Source of the DNA: Bacteroidota bacterium
GTDB lineage: Bacteria; Bacteroidota; Ignavibacteria; Ignavibacteriales; Ignavibacteriaceae
Direction: 5' to 3'
Length of the DNA: 13,074 nucleotides
Assembly (NCBI GenBank): GCA_021796135.1
Contig: JAJYOQ010000072.1
Location: 1 to 13,074 of the forward strand
Both the position numbers and the translations under genes were made by a program. The notes below the pieces were generated by a model that was not told the DNA's origin, did no database searches, and saw nothing but the letters and a program-made list of their open reading frames with translations. Shown here piece by piece: positions 1 through 6,663 of this stretch (the first letter of the stretch is position 1; every line of letters begins with the position of its first letter).

Positions 1-231
1 ACGTTTCCACCCTCTGCATCAGCAGGAGCAAATTTTGTAAATGGAACAGCCGTATCGATGACAATGTTTCCGATAGTACCGGATTTTGTGAAATACCCCG
101 AAACCGGAAGAGATCTTCGTTATACCACAGGAGAGATAGGTTTAGCAGGGCATTGGGTAAAAAATTTACTTCATTACGCCTTTATATATAAAGCCAAAGC
201 AAAACCATTTTGGCGAATTGTACCGGAATAG
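1..231 (+). CDS. 3' end of an unrecognised protein gene (partial)
   Basis: An open frame runs from the first base of the window to a TAG at 229-231 and gives 76 residues without a start, so the gene begins outside the window. The visible tail contains TAVSMTMFPIVPDFVKYPET and ends in KAKAKPFWRIVPE. It has an aromatic and basic C-terminus and no obvious membrane segment, Cys cluster or sorting signal. I do not recognise the family and assign no function. That it is coding is supported by the uninterrupted frame, protein-like composition and the strong ribosome binding site of the next gene placed directly after its stop, as in an operon. The first 18 bases recur inverted at 1163-1180. Confidence 0.7.
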   Translation, partial: TFPPSASAGANFVNGTAVSMTMFPIVPDFVKYPETGRDLRYTTGEIGLAGHWVKNLLHYAFIYKAKAKPFWRIVPE

Positions 232-237
232 AAGGAG
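232..237 (+). promoter_or_regulatory. Strong Shine-Dalgarno for the 48-residue gene
   Basis: AAGGAG lies directly after the upstream stop codon and 6 nt before the ATG at 244. This strong, well-spaced site is the main evidence that the very short downstream frame is translated. Confidence 0.7.
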
Positions 238-243
238 AAAGAA

Positions 244-390
244 ATGTCAAACAGGAAACCATTTGATCAGAGCTATTATTCACCCCTTCCGACCAAGTTT
301 ACAAAATTCTTAAGAACGAATTTTATTTGGCAATTTTTTCGATTTTTAGTAATTAATATAAAAATGCTGAGAATGGTTAGGAAGCATTAG
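244..390 (+). CDS. Small basic hypothetical protein, 48 aa
   Basis: This ATG-to-TAG frame of 48 codons starts MSNRKPFDQSYYSPLPTKF and ends RMVRKH. It is strongly basic, with about ten Arg/Lys, and has an aromatic/hydrophobic stretch at about residues 27-41 (FIWQFFRFLVINIKM). That stretch is too short and too charged to be a confident membrane span; an amphipathic membrane-surface helix is possible. It follows the partial upstream gene by 12 bp with an AAGGAG ribosome binding site in between, so the two are probably co-transcribed. The function is unknown. Support comes from the ribosome binding site and operon spacing only; a family search could confirm or reject it. Confidence 0.6.
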   Translation: MSNRKPFDQSYYSPLPTKFTKFLRTNFIWQFFRFLVINIKMLRMVRKH

Positions 391-418
391 TCTCTCTTAT
401 TATGTAAATAACCATTCT
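370..418 (+). terminator. Possible terminator-like inverted repeat between convergent genes
   Basis: A perfect 10-bp inverted repeat, AGAATGGTTA at 370-379 and TAACCATTCT at 409-418, encloses 29 nt and overlaps the 3' end of the 48-residue gene. It is followed by TCTTTCTC, not a clean T run. Position between converging genes suggests transcript termination or 3' end protection in either direction, but the long loop and weak T tract make this tentative. Confidence 0.3.
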
Positions 419-435
419 TCTTTCTCATGTGATAT

Positions 436-693
436 TTACTCATCTTGAAAACTTGATAATATCTTAATCAGGAAAGAAAAAATAAATCCGATGGAGCATA
501 AAAGGAAGTCTCCCAATTCAATATGAAAAGAATTAAGCGTACCGATTAAGAAGCCGATATACTTTGTTGCTAATAGAACTGAAAAGAATCCTGCAAAGCC
601 GAGAATTCCGTGAATGATAGATTGGACTATAATTTTTGGTAAACTATTTCTAAGTTTTTTAGATTCTGAAATGCCTGTATCAATTGGACCCAT
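436..693 (-). CDS. Small membrane protein of unknown function, 85 aa
   Basis: This encodes an 85-residue protein. A polar N-terminus (residues 1-20, with KK and K20) is followed by a hydrophobic segment at about 21-43, a further apolar stretch at 46-56 and a second clear hydrophobic segment at about 62-79, ending in SSFQDE. This suggests two membrane spans, both ends probably cytoplasmic. There are no catalytic motifs and no homology I recognise. The start is well supported: a GGGAGG Shine-Dalgarno lies 5 nt upstream of the ATG. It lies downstream of the zinc-ribbon gene on the same strand, but a structured palindrome and an AT-rich dyad in the 148-bp gap suggest separate or modulated expression. 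It faces the 48-residue gene tail to tail. Confidence 0.75.
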   Translation of the reverse strand: MGPIDTGISESKKLRNSLPKIIVQSIIHGILGFAGFFSVLLATKYIGFLIGTLNSFHIELGDFLLCSIGFIFSFLIKILSSFQDE

Positions 694-698
694 TATTA

Positions 699-704
699 CC
701 TCCC
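699..704 (-). promoter_or_regulatory. Shine-Dalgarno of the 85-aa membrane protein
   Basis: Read on the minus strand, GGGAGG precedes the ATG (691-693) by 5 nt. It is much stronger than the sites before the large genes in this window and fixes the start codon. Confidence 0.65.
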
Positions 705-719
705 TATAATATTTAATTA

Positions 720-740
720 TTACTATATTTTTTATAGTAA
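720..740 (-). promoter_or_regulatory. AT-rich perfect dyad upstream of the 85-aa gene
   Basis: TTACTATA (720-727) and TATAGTAA (733-740) form a perfect 8-bp inverted repeat with a 5-nt loop, 16-36 bp ahead of the Shine-Dalgarno of the downstream gene. It may be an operator or a 5'-leader hairpin. Such pairs arise easily in AT-rich DNA, so confidence is low. Confidence 0.3.
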
Positions 741-783
741 ATTCAAATTTTGATATGCGGGAAAATCTGTCACTTATTTTTTA

Positions 784-839
784 AGTCCCAAAGCCACCGG
801 GCAGATGGTTGAGAACATCTAATCCCAGCGGCAGGAACT
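784..839 (-). ncRNA. Candidate structured RNA element or palindromic repeat
   Basis: A GC-rich island in AT-rich DNA folds into one long hairpin. On the minus strand, three stacked helices are visible: AGTTCC with GGGACT (834-839/784-789), CCGCTGGG with CCCGGTGG (824-831/794-801), and AGATG with CATCT (816-820/803-807), closed by an 8-nt loop. Three of the 19 pairs are G-U, and these only pair in minus-strand RNA; on the plus strand they would be C-A mismatches. The element starts three bases past the stop of the zinc-ribbon gene and precedes the 85-aa gene. It could be a 3' UTR or leader RNA, an inefficient terminator (no U run follows) or a dispersed REP-like repeat. Confidence 0.45.
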
Positions 840-841
840 AT

Positions 842-1072
842 CTAATTATTTTGTTCAATTTGATATAAATGTCCACATTTATGGCAATGTTTTGCAGTCG
901 GGTATATAACCGGTTCATTGCAATTTGGGCATCCCTGCATCATCTCTCCCCCGCAGATGATGCAACGGATTTGCGGTTCATTTACATGACAAAAATTACC
1001 GCATGAGGGACAAAGACGATAATGCTCATGAGGTAATTCTTCTGAATCTTTAATTGCTGAATTGTGGATCAT
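842..1072 (-). CDS. Small zinc-ribbon protein, 76 aa
   Basis: This 76-residue protein contains four CxxC knuckles: C21/C24, C37/C40, C48/C51 and C63/C66, with an extra C28. The spacing fits a double zinc ribbon binding two zinc ions, with knuckle pairs probably 21/24+37/40 and 48/51+63/66. The first 20 residues are polar and acidic (KDSEELPHEHYRL). No other domain is attached, so it is a stand-alone zinc-ribbon protein, cytoplasmic because no signal sequence is seen. Such modules mediate protein or nucleic-acid contacts; the partner is unknown. The ATG has only an A-rich stretch (GAAAAAAA) before it. It lies 160 bp downstream of the response regulator on the same strand, with its own candidate promoter in the gap. 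Confidence 0.75.
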   Translation of the reverse strand: MIHNSAIKDSEELPHEHYRLCPSCGNFCHVNEPQIRCIICGGEMMQGCPNCNEPVIYPTAKHCHKCGHLYQIEQNN

Positions 1073-1162
1073 TTTTTTTCAAATTATTTTTTAGACCCTT
1101 ATTAATAATCAAATAACATACCGGAATGATAAATCAAAATTTTCAAAATTTTAGGTAGTGAG

Positions 1163-1180
1163 TGCAGAGGGTGGAAACGT
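1163..1180. repeat. 18-bp inverted copy of the window's first 18 bases
   Basis: TGCAGAGGGTGGAAACGT here is the exact reverse complement of positions 1-18, which are coding in the partial gene at the left edge. The match stops at position 19 on one side and at the window edge on the other, so its full length cannot be seen. It may be part of a longer dispersed repeat, an inversion boundary, or an assembly artefact at a contig end. Confidence 0.5.
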
Positions 1181-1183
1181 TTG

Positions 1184-1214
1184 TTTACAGTGGTGTAAAC
1201 TTTAGTTGTCAACT
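1184..1214 (-). promoter_or_regulatory. Candidate promoter with overlapping dyads, upstream of the zinc-ribbon gene
   Basis: On the minus strand a perfect TTGACA (1207-1212) is followed after 17 nt by TGTAAA (1184-1189), a 4/6 match to the -10 consensus. The -10 lies in one arm of a perfect dyad (GTTTACA 1183-1189, TGTAAAC 1194-1200, 4-nt spacer), and the -35 lies within a second short palindrome (AGTTGTCAACT, 1204-1214). This layout would suit a repressible promoter. The caveat is that Bacteroidota often use a different promoter consensus (TAnnTTTG), so function is uncertain. Confidence 0.35.
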
Positions 1215-1232
1215 TGTTATTGGAATAAATCA

Positions 1233-2579
1233 TTATTCAAGGTTTAATTCCTTTAGGATTTTTAATAGTCCTTGTCTTGAAAGACCAGCAATTTCTGCAG
1301 CGCGGGTTTTATTTCCATTCACTTTTTTTAAGAGGGCGATTAAGTATTCTGCTTTGCTTTTGTTAACGTGGGAATGAAATGTTAGATCATTTTCATTTTT
1401 TATTGGATGAGAGTTTAACAAGTCAGGAAACAATTCTTTTTTTAATTCACAGTTATTTTCTGAAAGTATTACGGCATTTCTAAAAGCATTTTTTAATTCC
1501 CTGAGATTTCCTTTCCATTCATAATTTTTAATCAGATTTAAGAGATCATTGCCAATTACAATCCCCTTTTTGTTATGTTTTAGCTGAAAATATTCAAGGA
1601 AATAATTAGCAATTGCATCTATTCCGTCTTTTCGTTCACGTAAAGACGGAACATTAATATTCATTACATTAATACGGTAATAGAAATCTTCTCTTATTTT
1701 ACCATTGTTCACTAATTCTTTAAGATCCTTATTAGTAGCCATAATAATTCTGACATTAAGCTTTATTTTCTTTGCGTTACCCGGACCTACTTTGGAAATT
1801 TCTTTGTATTGCATAAAGGATAGAAGTTTCAGTTGAATTCTTTCGCTTATTTCGGAAATTTCAGGCAGATAAATTGTTCCTCCGTTAGCAGCTTCAAACT
1901 TACCGATCTTAGAATTATCAGCGCCGGTAAACGCGCCTTTTTCATAACCAAACAATTCCGATTCAAGAAGTGAGTCGTTAATTGAATTTAGCGGGACTTC
2001 AACAAATAGTTTATTTTTGCCAGGGCCGCGTTTATGAATTTCGTAAGCAATAATATCTTTGCCTACACCAGACTCGCCTGTCAAAAGCACATCGACATTT
2101 TCTTTAGAGAACAGTGATATTTTTTTATCAACATTCAGCATTGCATTACTTGCGCAAACAAAATAGTCATGCCGGCTTTCTATAGTATCTTTCAAAGTTT
2201 TTAATTCAATTTTAATATCTCGATTATCGAGAGCTTTTAAGATTTTTTGATTAAGAAGTTCGCTGCTGAAATCTTTTTGAATAAAATCAGATGCGCCGAG
2301 TTTCATTGCATCAACTGCAATATCAATATTGCCATGGTCAGTAATGATAATCACGGGCAAAAGCGGATCAATTTCTTCATGAATACTTTTTAATATTTCA
2401 AGTCCATAAATATCCGGCAGTTGAAGGTCAAGCAGCACAACCGAAATGTTCTCTTTTCTAAGCAGGTTCATTCCCTTTTTACCATTTTCCGCTTTGAAGA
2501 CTACATACTTATTTTTAAGAAGAAGCTCAACGTCGTGAAGAAAAGGTGTACTGTCGTCAATTATCAGAAGATTTAACAT
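1233..2579 (-). CDS. NtrC-family sigma-54-dependent response regulator
   Basis: This 448-aa protein has the full NtrC layout. The receiver domain (about 1-120) has the acidic pair D8-D9, phosphoacceptor D51, T80 and K102. The AAA+ domain (about 140-385) has Walker A GESGVGKD (168-175), the sigma-54-contacting GAFTGA loop (215-220), sensor I ATN (281-283), arginine-finger region IREDFYYRIN and a GNLREL motif (358-363). The C-terminus (about 405-448) is a Fis-type helix-turn-helix. It should bind an upstream enhancer and, once phosphorylated, remodel RNA polymerase-sigma-54. Unusually, the Walker B segment reads IYLPE, with P239 where the magnesium-coordinating Asp normally sits; the following Glu is kept. 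The ATG lies 29 bp after the kinase gene with a weak GAGA site, so co-transcription and pairing with that kinase are very likely. Target genes are not shown; I found no clear -24/-12 promoter in the intergenic regions. Confidence 0.93.
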   Translation of the reverse strand: MLNLLIIDDSTPFLHDVELLLKNKYVVFKAENGKKGMNLLRKENISVVLLDLQLPDIYGLEILKSIHEEIDPLLPVIIITDHGNIDIAVDAMKLGASDFIQKDFSSELLNQKILKALDNRDIKIELKTLKDTIESRHDYFVCASNAMLNVDKKISLFSKENVDVLLTGESGVGKDIIAYEIHKRGPGKNKLFVEVPLNSINDSLLESELFGYEKGAFTGADNSKIGKFEAANGGTIYLPEISEISERIQLKLLSFMQYKEISKVGPGNAKKIKLNVRIIMATNKDLKELVNNGKIREDFYYRINVMNINVPSLRERKDGIDAIANYFLEYFQLKHNKKGIVIGNDLLNLIKNYEWKGNLRELKNAFRNAVILSENNCELKKELFPDLLNSHPIKNENDLTFHSHVNKSKAEYLIALLKKVNGNKTRAAEIAGLSRQGLLKILKELNLE

Positions 2580-2608
2580 ATTTTATTCTCATGTTTTAAT
2601 TTCATATT

Positions 2609-5600
2609 TCAGGGTAAATTTTTATTTAATTCAATAACGAACATAGCCCCGCCGAGCTGGCTATTATTAACTAAAATCTTACCTTCATATTTTTCGACAC
2701 ATTTTTTTACAAACTTAAGACCAAAACCGTGTTTACCTTTTTTAGAAGTGAAATTATTATCAAATATTTTTTCAATTATTGCAGGTGAAATTCCGTTACC
2801 GTTGTCTTCAATCGTAAAAGTAATTTTCCCCTGATTTTCCTTTGATGAAACTTTGATAAGTCCATCATTTTTCCCAATAGTTGTTAATTCTTCGATAGCA
2901 TTTTGGACTATAATTGATAATACTTCACACAATTCTGAAAATGAAATAAAAGCGGCGGAAGTTTTAGATTCACAATTATTTTGGACTACAATATTATAAT
3001 CCGAAGTTGGTTTAAACTTATTCGAAATAATTTGCAGAGATTTATTAACATCGGCACGGAAATATTTTTTCACTTCATTTCTTATAAAAGTGATTTCATT
3101 TTTTAATAACTGAAAGCTGCTTTCCCATTCGGCTGTTTCTTTATCCATCTCTGTTTTGTTCTGGATATCAACAGGTTTTTCGAATATACCGACTAAGGTC
3201 TCGCTTAATCGAGAAAGTTTATTTGCAATATTCGAAATAATAAAACTTGAATTTTTCCTATTATCCTTAGATAATGAATTGAGTTTATTTCCGGGGATAT
3301 TTAGAAGGAGTGAAGAAACATTTTTTAGTTCGGGCAGAACGCTGTTTTTATATTCATCTATAATTTCTTTCACGCGCTGAAGCGTTTCCATATCGGGAGA
3401 ATTATTATTCCTAATTCCGTAAGAAATATTTTTTATAAACAGAGAAAGCCGATTAAGATTCATAAGCATACCCTCGCCATGTTCAAACCGGCGAAGTATA
3501 AGCCATATATTTTCTAGGTTACTTGAAGAGCTTAATTTTAAAAGATCAATATTTTTTCTACGGATTAGATAAAATATTTCAAACATAATAATCAGCAAGA
3601 ACGGAAGAATATCTTCAATGAAAACATTTCTTGAGTTGCTGATATAATAATAATTACTCATTGTTAAATTTTGAGAATATAAAACCAATAATTTCGCAAC
3701 TATAAAAGAAACAATCATCAGAATAATGAACACATTTGGGATATTCGGTTTAATGAACCGGAAAATACTTTTTGGTTTATCATTATTATTACTAAAGAAA
3801 TTAAGATTAGATATTACACTAAGTAATAAAAAAAGAAGAATTACTTTATCGAACCAAATAATAAATTTATAGCTTAATAAAAATCTGAGTACATTTTTTT
3901 TAACAATAAAATACCTTTCCGTTAATCCAGTATGCTCATGAACCGTAATAAAGGAATTTGGTTTGACAATAATATTTTTAACTATGCCCGAAGCCGGGAA
4001 ATAAACACGCAGGTTATAATTTCCAATGCCGTTACCAAGTCCGAAATGCTGAATTTTTGATGAAGAACTAGCATAACCATACCCACTTTCGACTTCACGG
4101 TAAGCAATAAGTGTATCATTGCGAAACAATTGCAATTTAGCTCCGACTGCATCGCGATTACTTTGAGAGCCAATTACCTTGACCTCTAAAAAATCAATCG
4201 AATGAAATTTATATTCGCTTAATGCATTCTCAAATAGTATAGATCTTCCTCGATTTTGCCCAGCAAAAACATCAAGATCTCCGTCTTTGTCAAAATCAAG
4301 AGTCGCAAGACAAGTATTGTAACTATCAAAATTTTGGTCTTCCCCGATATAGGAATCAGTAACATCTTTAAATAATAACTTTCCGTTATTTTCTCCCATC
4401 ATATTTCTATAGATTTTGAATCCCCCAAGATATGCCACAATTAAATCAAGATATCCGTCGTTATCAAAATCGCCGAAAGTTGCACCATAGGACGGGAGTG
4501 AATCGTCTAATCCAACTTCCTTAGAAACATCCTTAAATTTCCCATTCCCTTCATTAAGGAATAAGAAATTTCCGCCGCCGCGATTGCCGACAAAGAGATC
4601 AAGCCTGCCATCATTATTAAAATCGGCAAACAAAACGCTATTGGTTGCTTTAAGACTTCCGCAACCAGTACCGCTTGATTTAGTTATGTCGGTAAAAGTT
4701 CCGTCATGGTTATTTAGATACAACTTATTTTCTTTCATCCAATTCCCTACATACAAATCAGGATATCCGTCATTATTGATATCTGCGAAGGCAGCGCAAA
4801 TAGATGCGCCATTTGAAGTTAGATGAGCATTTTGAGTGTGATCATAAAATTTATTTCCGTAATGGTTCATAAAAAGCCGATTTGATTTCAAATAGCTGGT
4901 AGTAAAAATATCTAGATAACCCTTATTATTGACATCACTCAAAACAGCGCATTCACTTCTTCCAATATCGGAATCTAACGAATATTCATTAGTAATATTT
5001 TTGAAATATCCTTTCCCGTTATTTCTAAATAATAAATTATTACCTGCGAGGCGGGTTATATAAATATCCGGGCTACCGGACTCAGTTATGTCACCCACGG
5101 CAACACCTATTTCAGCCGCCAAATCAATATTTGTGACATTCTTAATTTCATTTCTTCCTGTAATTCCTCTTTGGGCAGCAGACTCGTCGCTGCTTAGAAA
5201 ATAGTTAGAAGTATTTAAGTTAAGATACATTTGATTTGCGCCATATAGACTCACCAGATAAAGACCTTCGGTACCATTATTTGAAAAATCTCCGATACCC
5301 ACGCCATAGATTGTTCCATTTTCCTGCATCATTCTATCTTTAAAAACTTCCGGCTTAGATATTTGAGGAGGAGAACTTTTAATTTTTGATGAATTATAAA
5401 GTAAACTTACTTTAATTAATGAAGTGGTGGCTATATAGATACAAGTTGAATCAGAAAAATAAATATCACTATAGCCATATATATTTAAATTGCTAATGAC
5501 CTCCCATTTGCGCTTGTTCCAGAGGTCATTTGACGGTAATTGATGGAGTATTTCTCCATTATTAGTGACAGCCCAAATATTATTTTTTGAAAATGGAATG

Positions 5601-6511
5601 AGTTTAAGTATTTCATTATTATAGATATTTTCTCCGGAAGTTAATGACAAATATGAAAACTTAAGAAGTTTAACATCATTTGAATTATTCCTATCGAAAT
5701 AATAACCGGTATCATTTGAGAAAAAGAATGAGCCAAAATTAGTATCAGTCAAACAAATTTTATTAATTTCAATATAACTATTTCGAAACCCAGAAATCTG
5801 ATTAACATTTAGTAACAATTTTAGTTTTGGGTTAATATCGCTTGTTTTACAATAAAGAATCATTTTCCCGCTGTAATAAGAAATGATATTTTTATCCGGT
5901 GAAAAATTATTATCTATATATTTAAGAGGCGATGGTGTGTCAACAGTATAATGTTTAAATGATTTTAATATATTATTAGTCTTTTCAAAATCGCTAAGAT
6001 TAATAACCCCATACTCTGAAAAACCGGTTAAAATAAGTTGGTTAGAATTAAGAAAATTTATACTGACTACCATATTTGAAAAGGGTATATTACAATTATA
6101 AACTTTAGTTATACTAAAAGAATTTCCCATTTTCGTAACTTTTACCAATGTCAAATTAGGAAGAAGATAATCGACAAAACCAGGGTGGATGACTGAAAAT
6201 GCTATAATTTTATCACTGCAACTTACTTTCGAAAATTCAATATCGCTTTTTAGACTATAAATTAGTCTATATTTTTTTCCGTTAAAGAAATAGATTGACT
6301 TTGATGAAAAGACAAAAGCTTTTTCGGGAGAAATAATTGAGACGTTTCTTATTGGTAAGAAATCCGGTGTTTGAAAGGCAGATGCATTTATATTTGCCGA
6401 GGGATAATTTTTCTTAAGACTTATTTTATGAACTTTGCTAACTTTTTTAATTCCATTATTATTTTGATCACTACATGAATAGAAATAAAAAAGAGAAATT
6501 CCAAATAACAC
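2609..6511 (-). CDS. Sensor histidine kinase with CRTAC1-like FG-GAP/VCBS and ASPIC/UnbV ectodomain
   Basis: A 1300-residue fusion. From the N-terminus: a hydrophobic signal with lipobox-like FYSC (C13, possible lipoprotein); about 50-380, a beta-rich region that looks propeller-like; about 400-765, FG-GAP/VCBS repeats with Ca-binding-type loops DINNDGYPD, DFNNDGRLD, DFDNDGYLD and DFDKDGDLD; about 774-857, an ASPIC/UnbV domain as in CRTAC1-type proteins; three membrane spans (about 877-903, 926-945, 965-983). A helical cytoplasmic region follows, then a HATPase_c domain with N box (N1204), G1 box DNGNG (1236-1240), F box (F1250) and G2 box HGFGL (1261-1265). Three spans place the ectodomain outside and the ATPase inside. 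A standard HisKA H box is not evident; H1011 in FEHGEGML is the best phosphoacceptor candidate. GTG at 6509-6511 is the conventional start, but CTG at 6530-6532 fits better (see finding). The regulator follows 29 bp later. The ligand is unknown. Confidence 0.9.
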   Translation of the reverse strand: MLFGISLFYFYSCSDQNNNGIKKVSKVHKISLKKNYPSANINASAFQTPDFLPIRNVSIISPEKAFVFSSKSIYFFNGKKYRLIYSLKSDIEFSKVSCSDKIIAFSVIHPGFVDYLLPNLTLVKVTKMGNSFSITKVYNCNIPFSNMVVSINFLNSNQLILTGFSEYGVINLSDFEKTNNILKSFKHYTVDTPSPLKYIDNNFSPDKNIISYYSGKMILYCKTSDINPKLKLLLNVNQISGFRNSYIEINKICLTDTNFGSFFFSNDTGYYFDRNNSNDVKLLKFSYLSLTSGENIYNNEILKLIPFSKNNIWAVTNNGEILHQLPSNDLWNKRKWEVISNLNIYGYSDIYFSDSTCIYIATTSLIKVSLLYNSSKIKSSPPQISKPEVFKDRMMQENGTIYGVGIGDFSNNGTEGLYLVSLYGANQMYLNLNTSNYFLSSDESAAQRGITGRNEIKNVTNIDLAAEIGVAVGDITESGSPDIYITRLAGNNLLFRNNGKGYFKNITNEYSLDSDIGRSECAVLSDVNNKGYLDIFTTSYLKSNRLFMNHYGNKFYDHTQNAHLTSNGASICAAFADINNDGYPDLYVGNWMKENKLYLNNHDGTFTDITKSSGTGCGSLKATNSVLFADFNNDGRLDLFVGNRGGGNFLFLNEGNGKFKDVSKEVGLDDSLPSYGATFGDFDNDGYLDLIVAYLGGFKIYRNMMGENNGKLLFKDVTDSYIGEDQNFDSYNTCLATLDFDKDGDLDVFAGQNRGRSILFENALSEYKFHSIDFLEVKVIGSQSNRDAVGAKLQLFRNDTLIAYREVESGYGYASSSSKIQHFGLGNGIGNYNLRVYFPASGIVKNIIVKPNSFITVHEHTGLTERYFIVKKNVLRFLLSYKFIIWFDKVILLFLLLSVISNLNFFSNNNDKPKSIFRFIKPNIPNVFIILMIVSFIVAKLLVLYSQNLTMSNYYYISNSRNVFIEDILPFLLIIMFEIFYLIRRKNIDLLKLSSSSNLENIWLILRRFEHGEGMLMNLNRLSLFIKNISYGIRNNNSPDMETLQRVKEIIDEYKNSVLPELKNVSSLLLNIPGNKLNSLSKDNRKNSSFIISNIANKLSRLSETLVGIFEKPVDIQNKTEMDKETAEWESSFQLLKNEITFIRNEVKKYFRADVNKSLQIISNKFKPTSDYNIVVQNNCESKTSAAFISFSELCEVLSIIVQNAIEELTTIGKNDGLIKVSSKENQGKITFTIEDNGNGISPAIIEKIFDNNFTSKKGKHGFGLKFVKKCVEKYEGKILVNNSQLGGAMFVIELNKNLP

Positions 6512-6539
6512 TAAAGGTAAATATTTTTTCAGATTTCTG

Positions 6540-6543
6540 CCCT
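6540..6543 (-). promoter_or_regulatory. Shine-Dalgarno supporting a CTG start for the kinase gene
   Basis: Minus-strand AGGG ends 7 nt before CTG (6530-6532), which is in frame with the kinase and just inside a TAG stop. Nothing resembling a ribosome binding site precedes the GTG at 6509-6511. Starting at CTG adds seven residues (M)KKYLPL and gives a normal basic n-region to the signal peptide. Confidence 0.4.
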
Positions 6544-6562
6544 AAATTATGAATATCGATGA

Positions 6563-6631
6563 ATAAACCTAAAAAATATTTATGTTCAAAACAAATTACT
6601 TCAAACGTAATTAGTTGGTTTGATAAACCTA
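6563..6631. repeat. Pair of 9-bp direct repeats in the leader of the kinase gene
   Basis: ATAAACCTA occurs at 6563-6571 and 6623-6631, exactly 60 bp apart, in the 131-152 bp gap between the second ASST-like gene and the kinase. The second copy overlaps a small palindrome GGTTT-GAT-AAACC (6617-6629). They could be regulator-binding sites, but the sequence is AT-rich and chance is possible. I see no strong terminator in this gap, so read-through from the upstream gene is plausible. Confidence 0.25.
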
Positions 6632-6663
6632 TTAATTTTTTATTGTTGAGGGGAAAAAAGCTG

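Noticed and set aside
784..839. Integron attC site
   Set aside because: The hairpin lacks the RYYYAAC/GTTRRRY core sites and no integrase gene or cassette array is present.
1162..1377. 71-codon plus-strand frame
   Set aside because: It lies mostly antisense over the helix-turn-helix end of the response regulator and its downstream gap; no ribosome binding site and no recognisable protein.
3156..3380. 74-codon plus-strand frame
   Set aside because: It is antisense to the cytoplasmic helical region of the kinase and has no independent coding signs.
4584..4826. 80-codon plus-strand frame
   Set aside because: It mirrors the repetitive DxNxDG codons of the FG-GAP repeats; such shadows are expected opposite repeats.
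6617..6629. GGTTT-GAT-AAACC as a terminator after the second ASST-like gene
   Set aside because: The stem has only five pairs and no T run follows in the direction of transcription.
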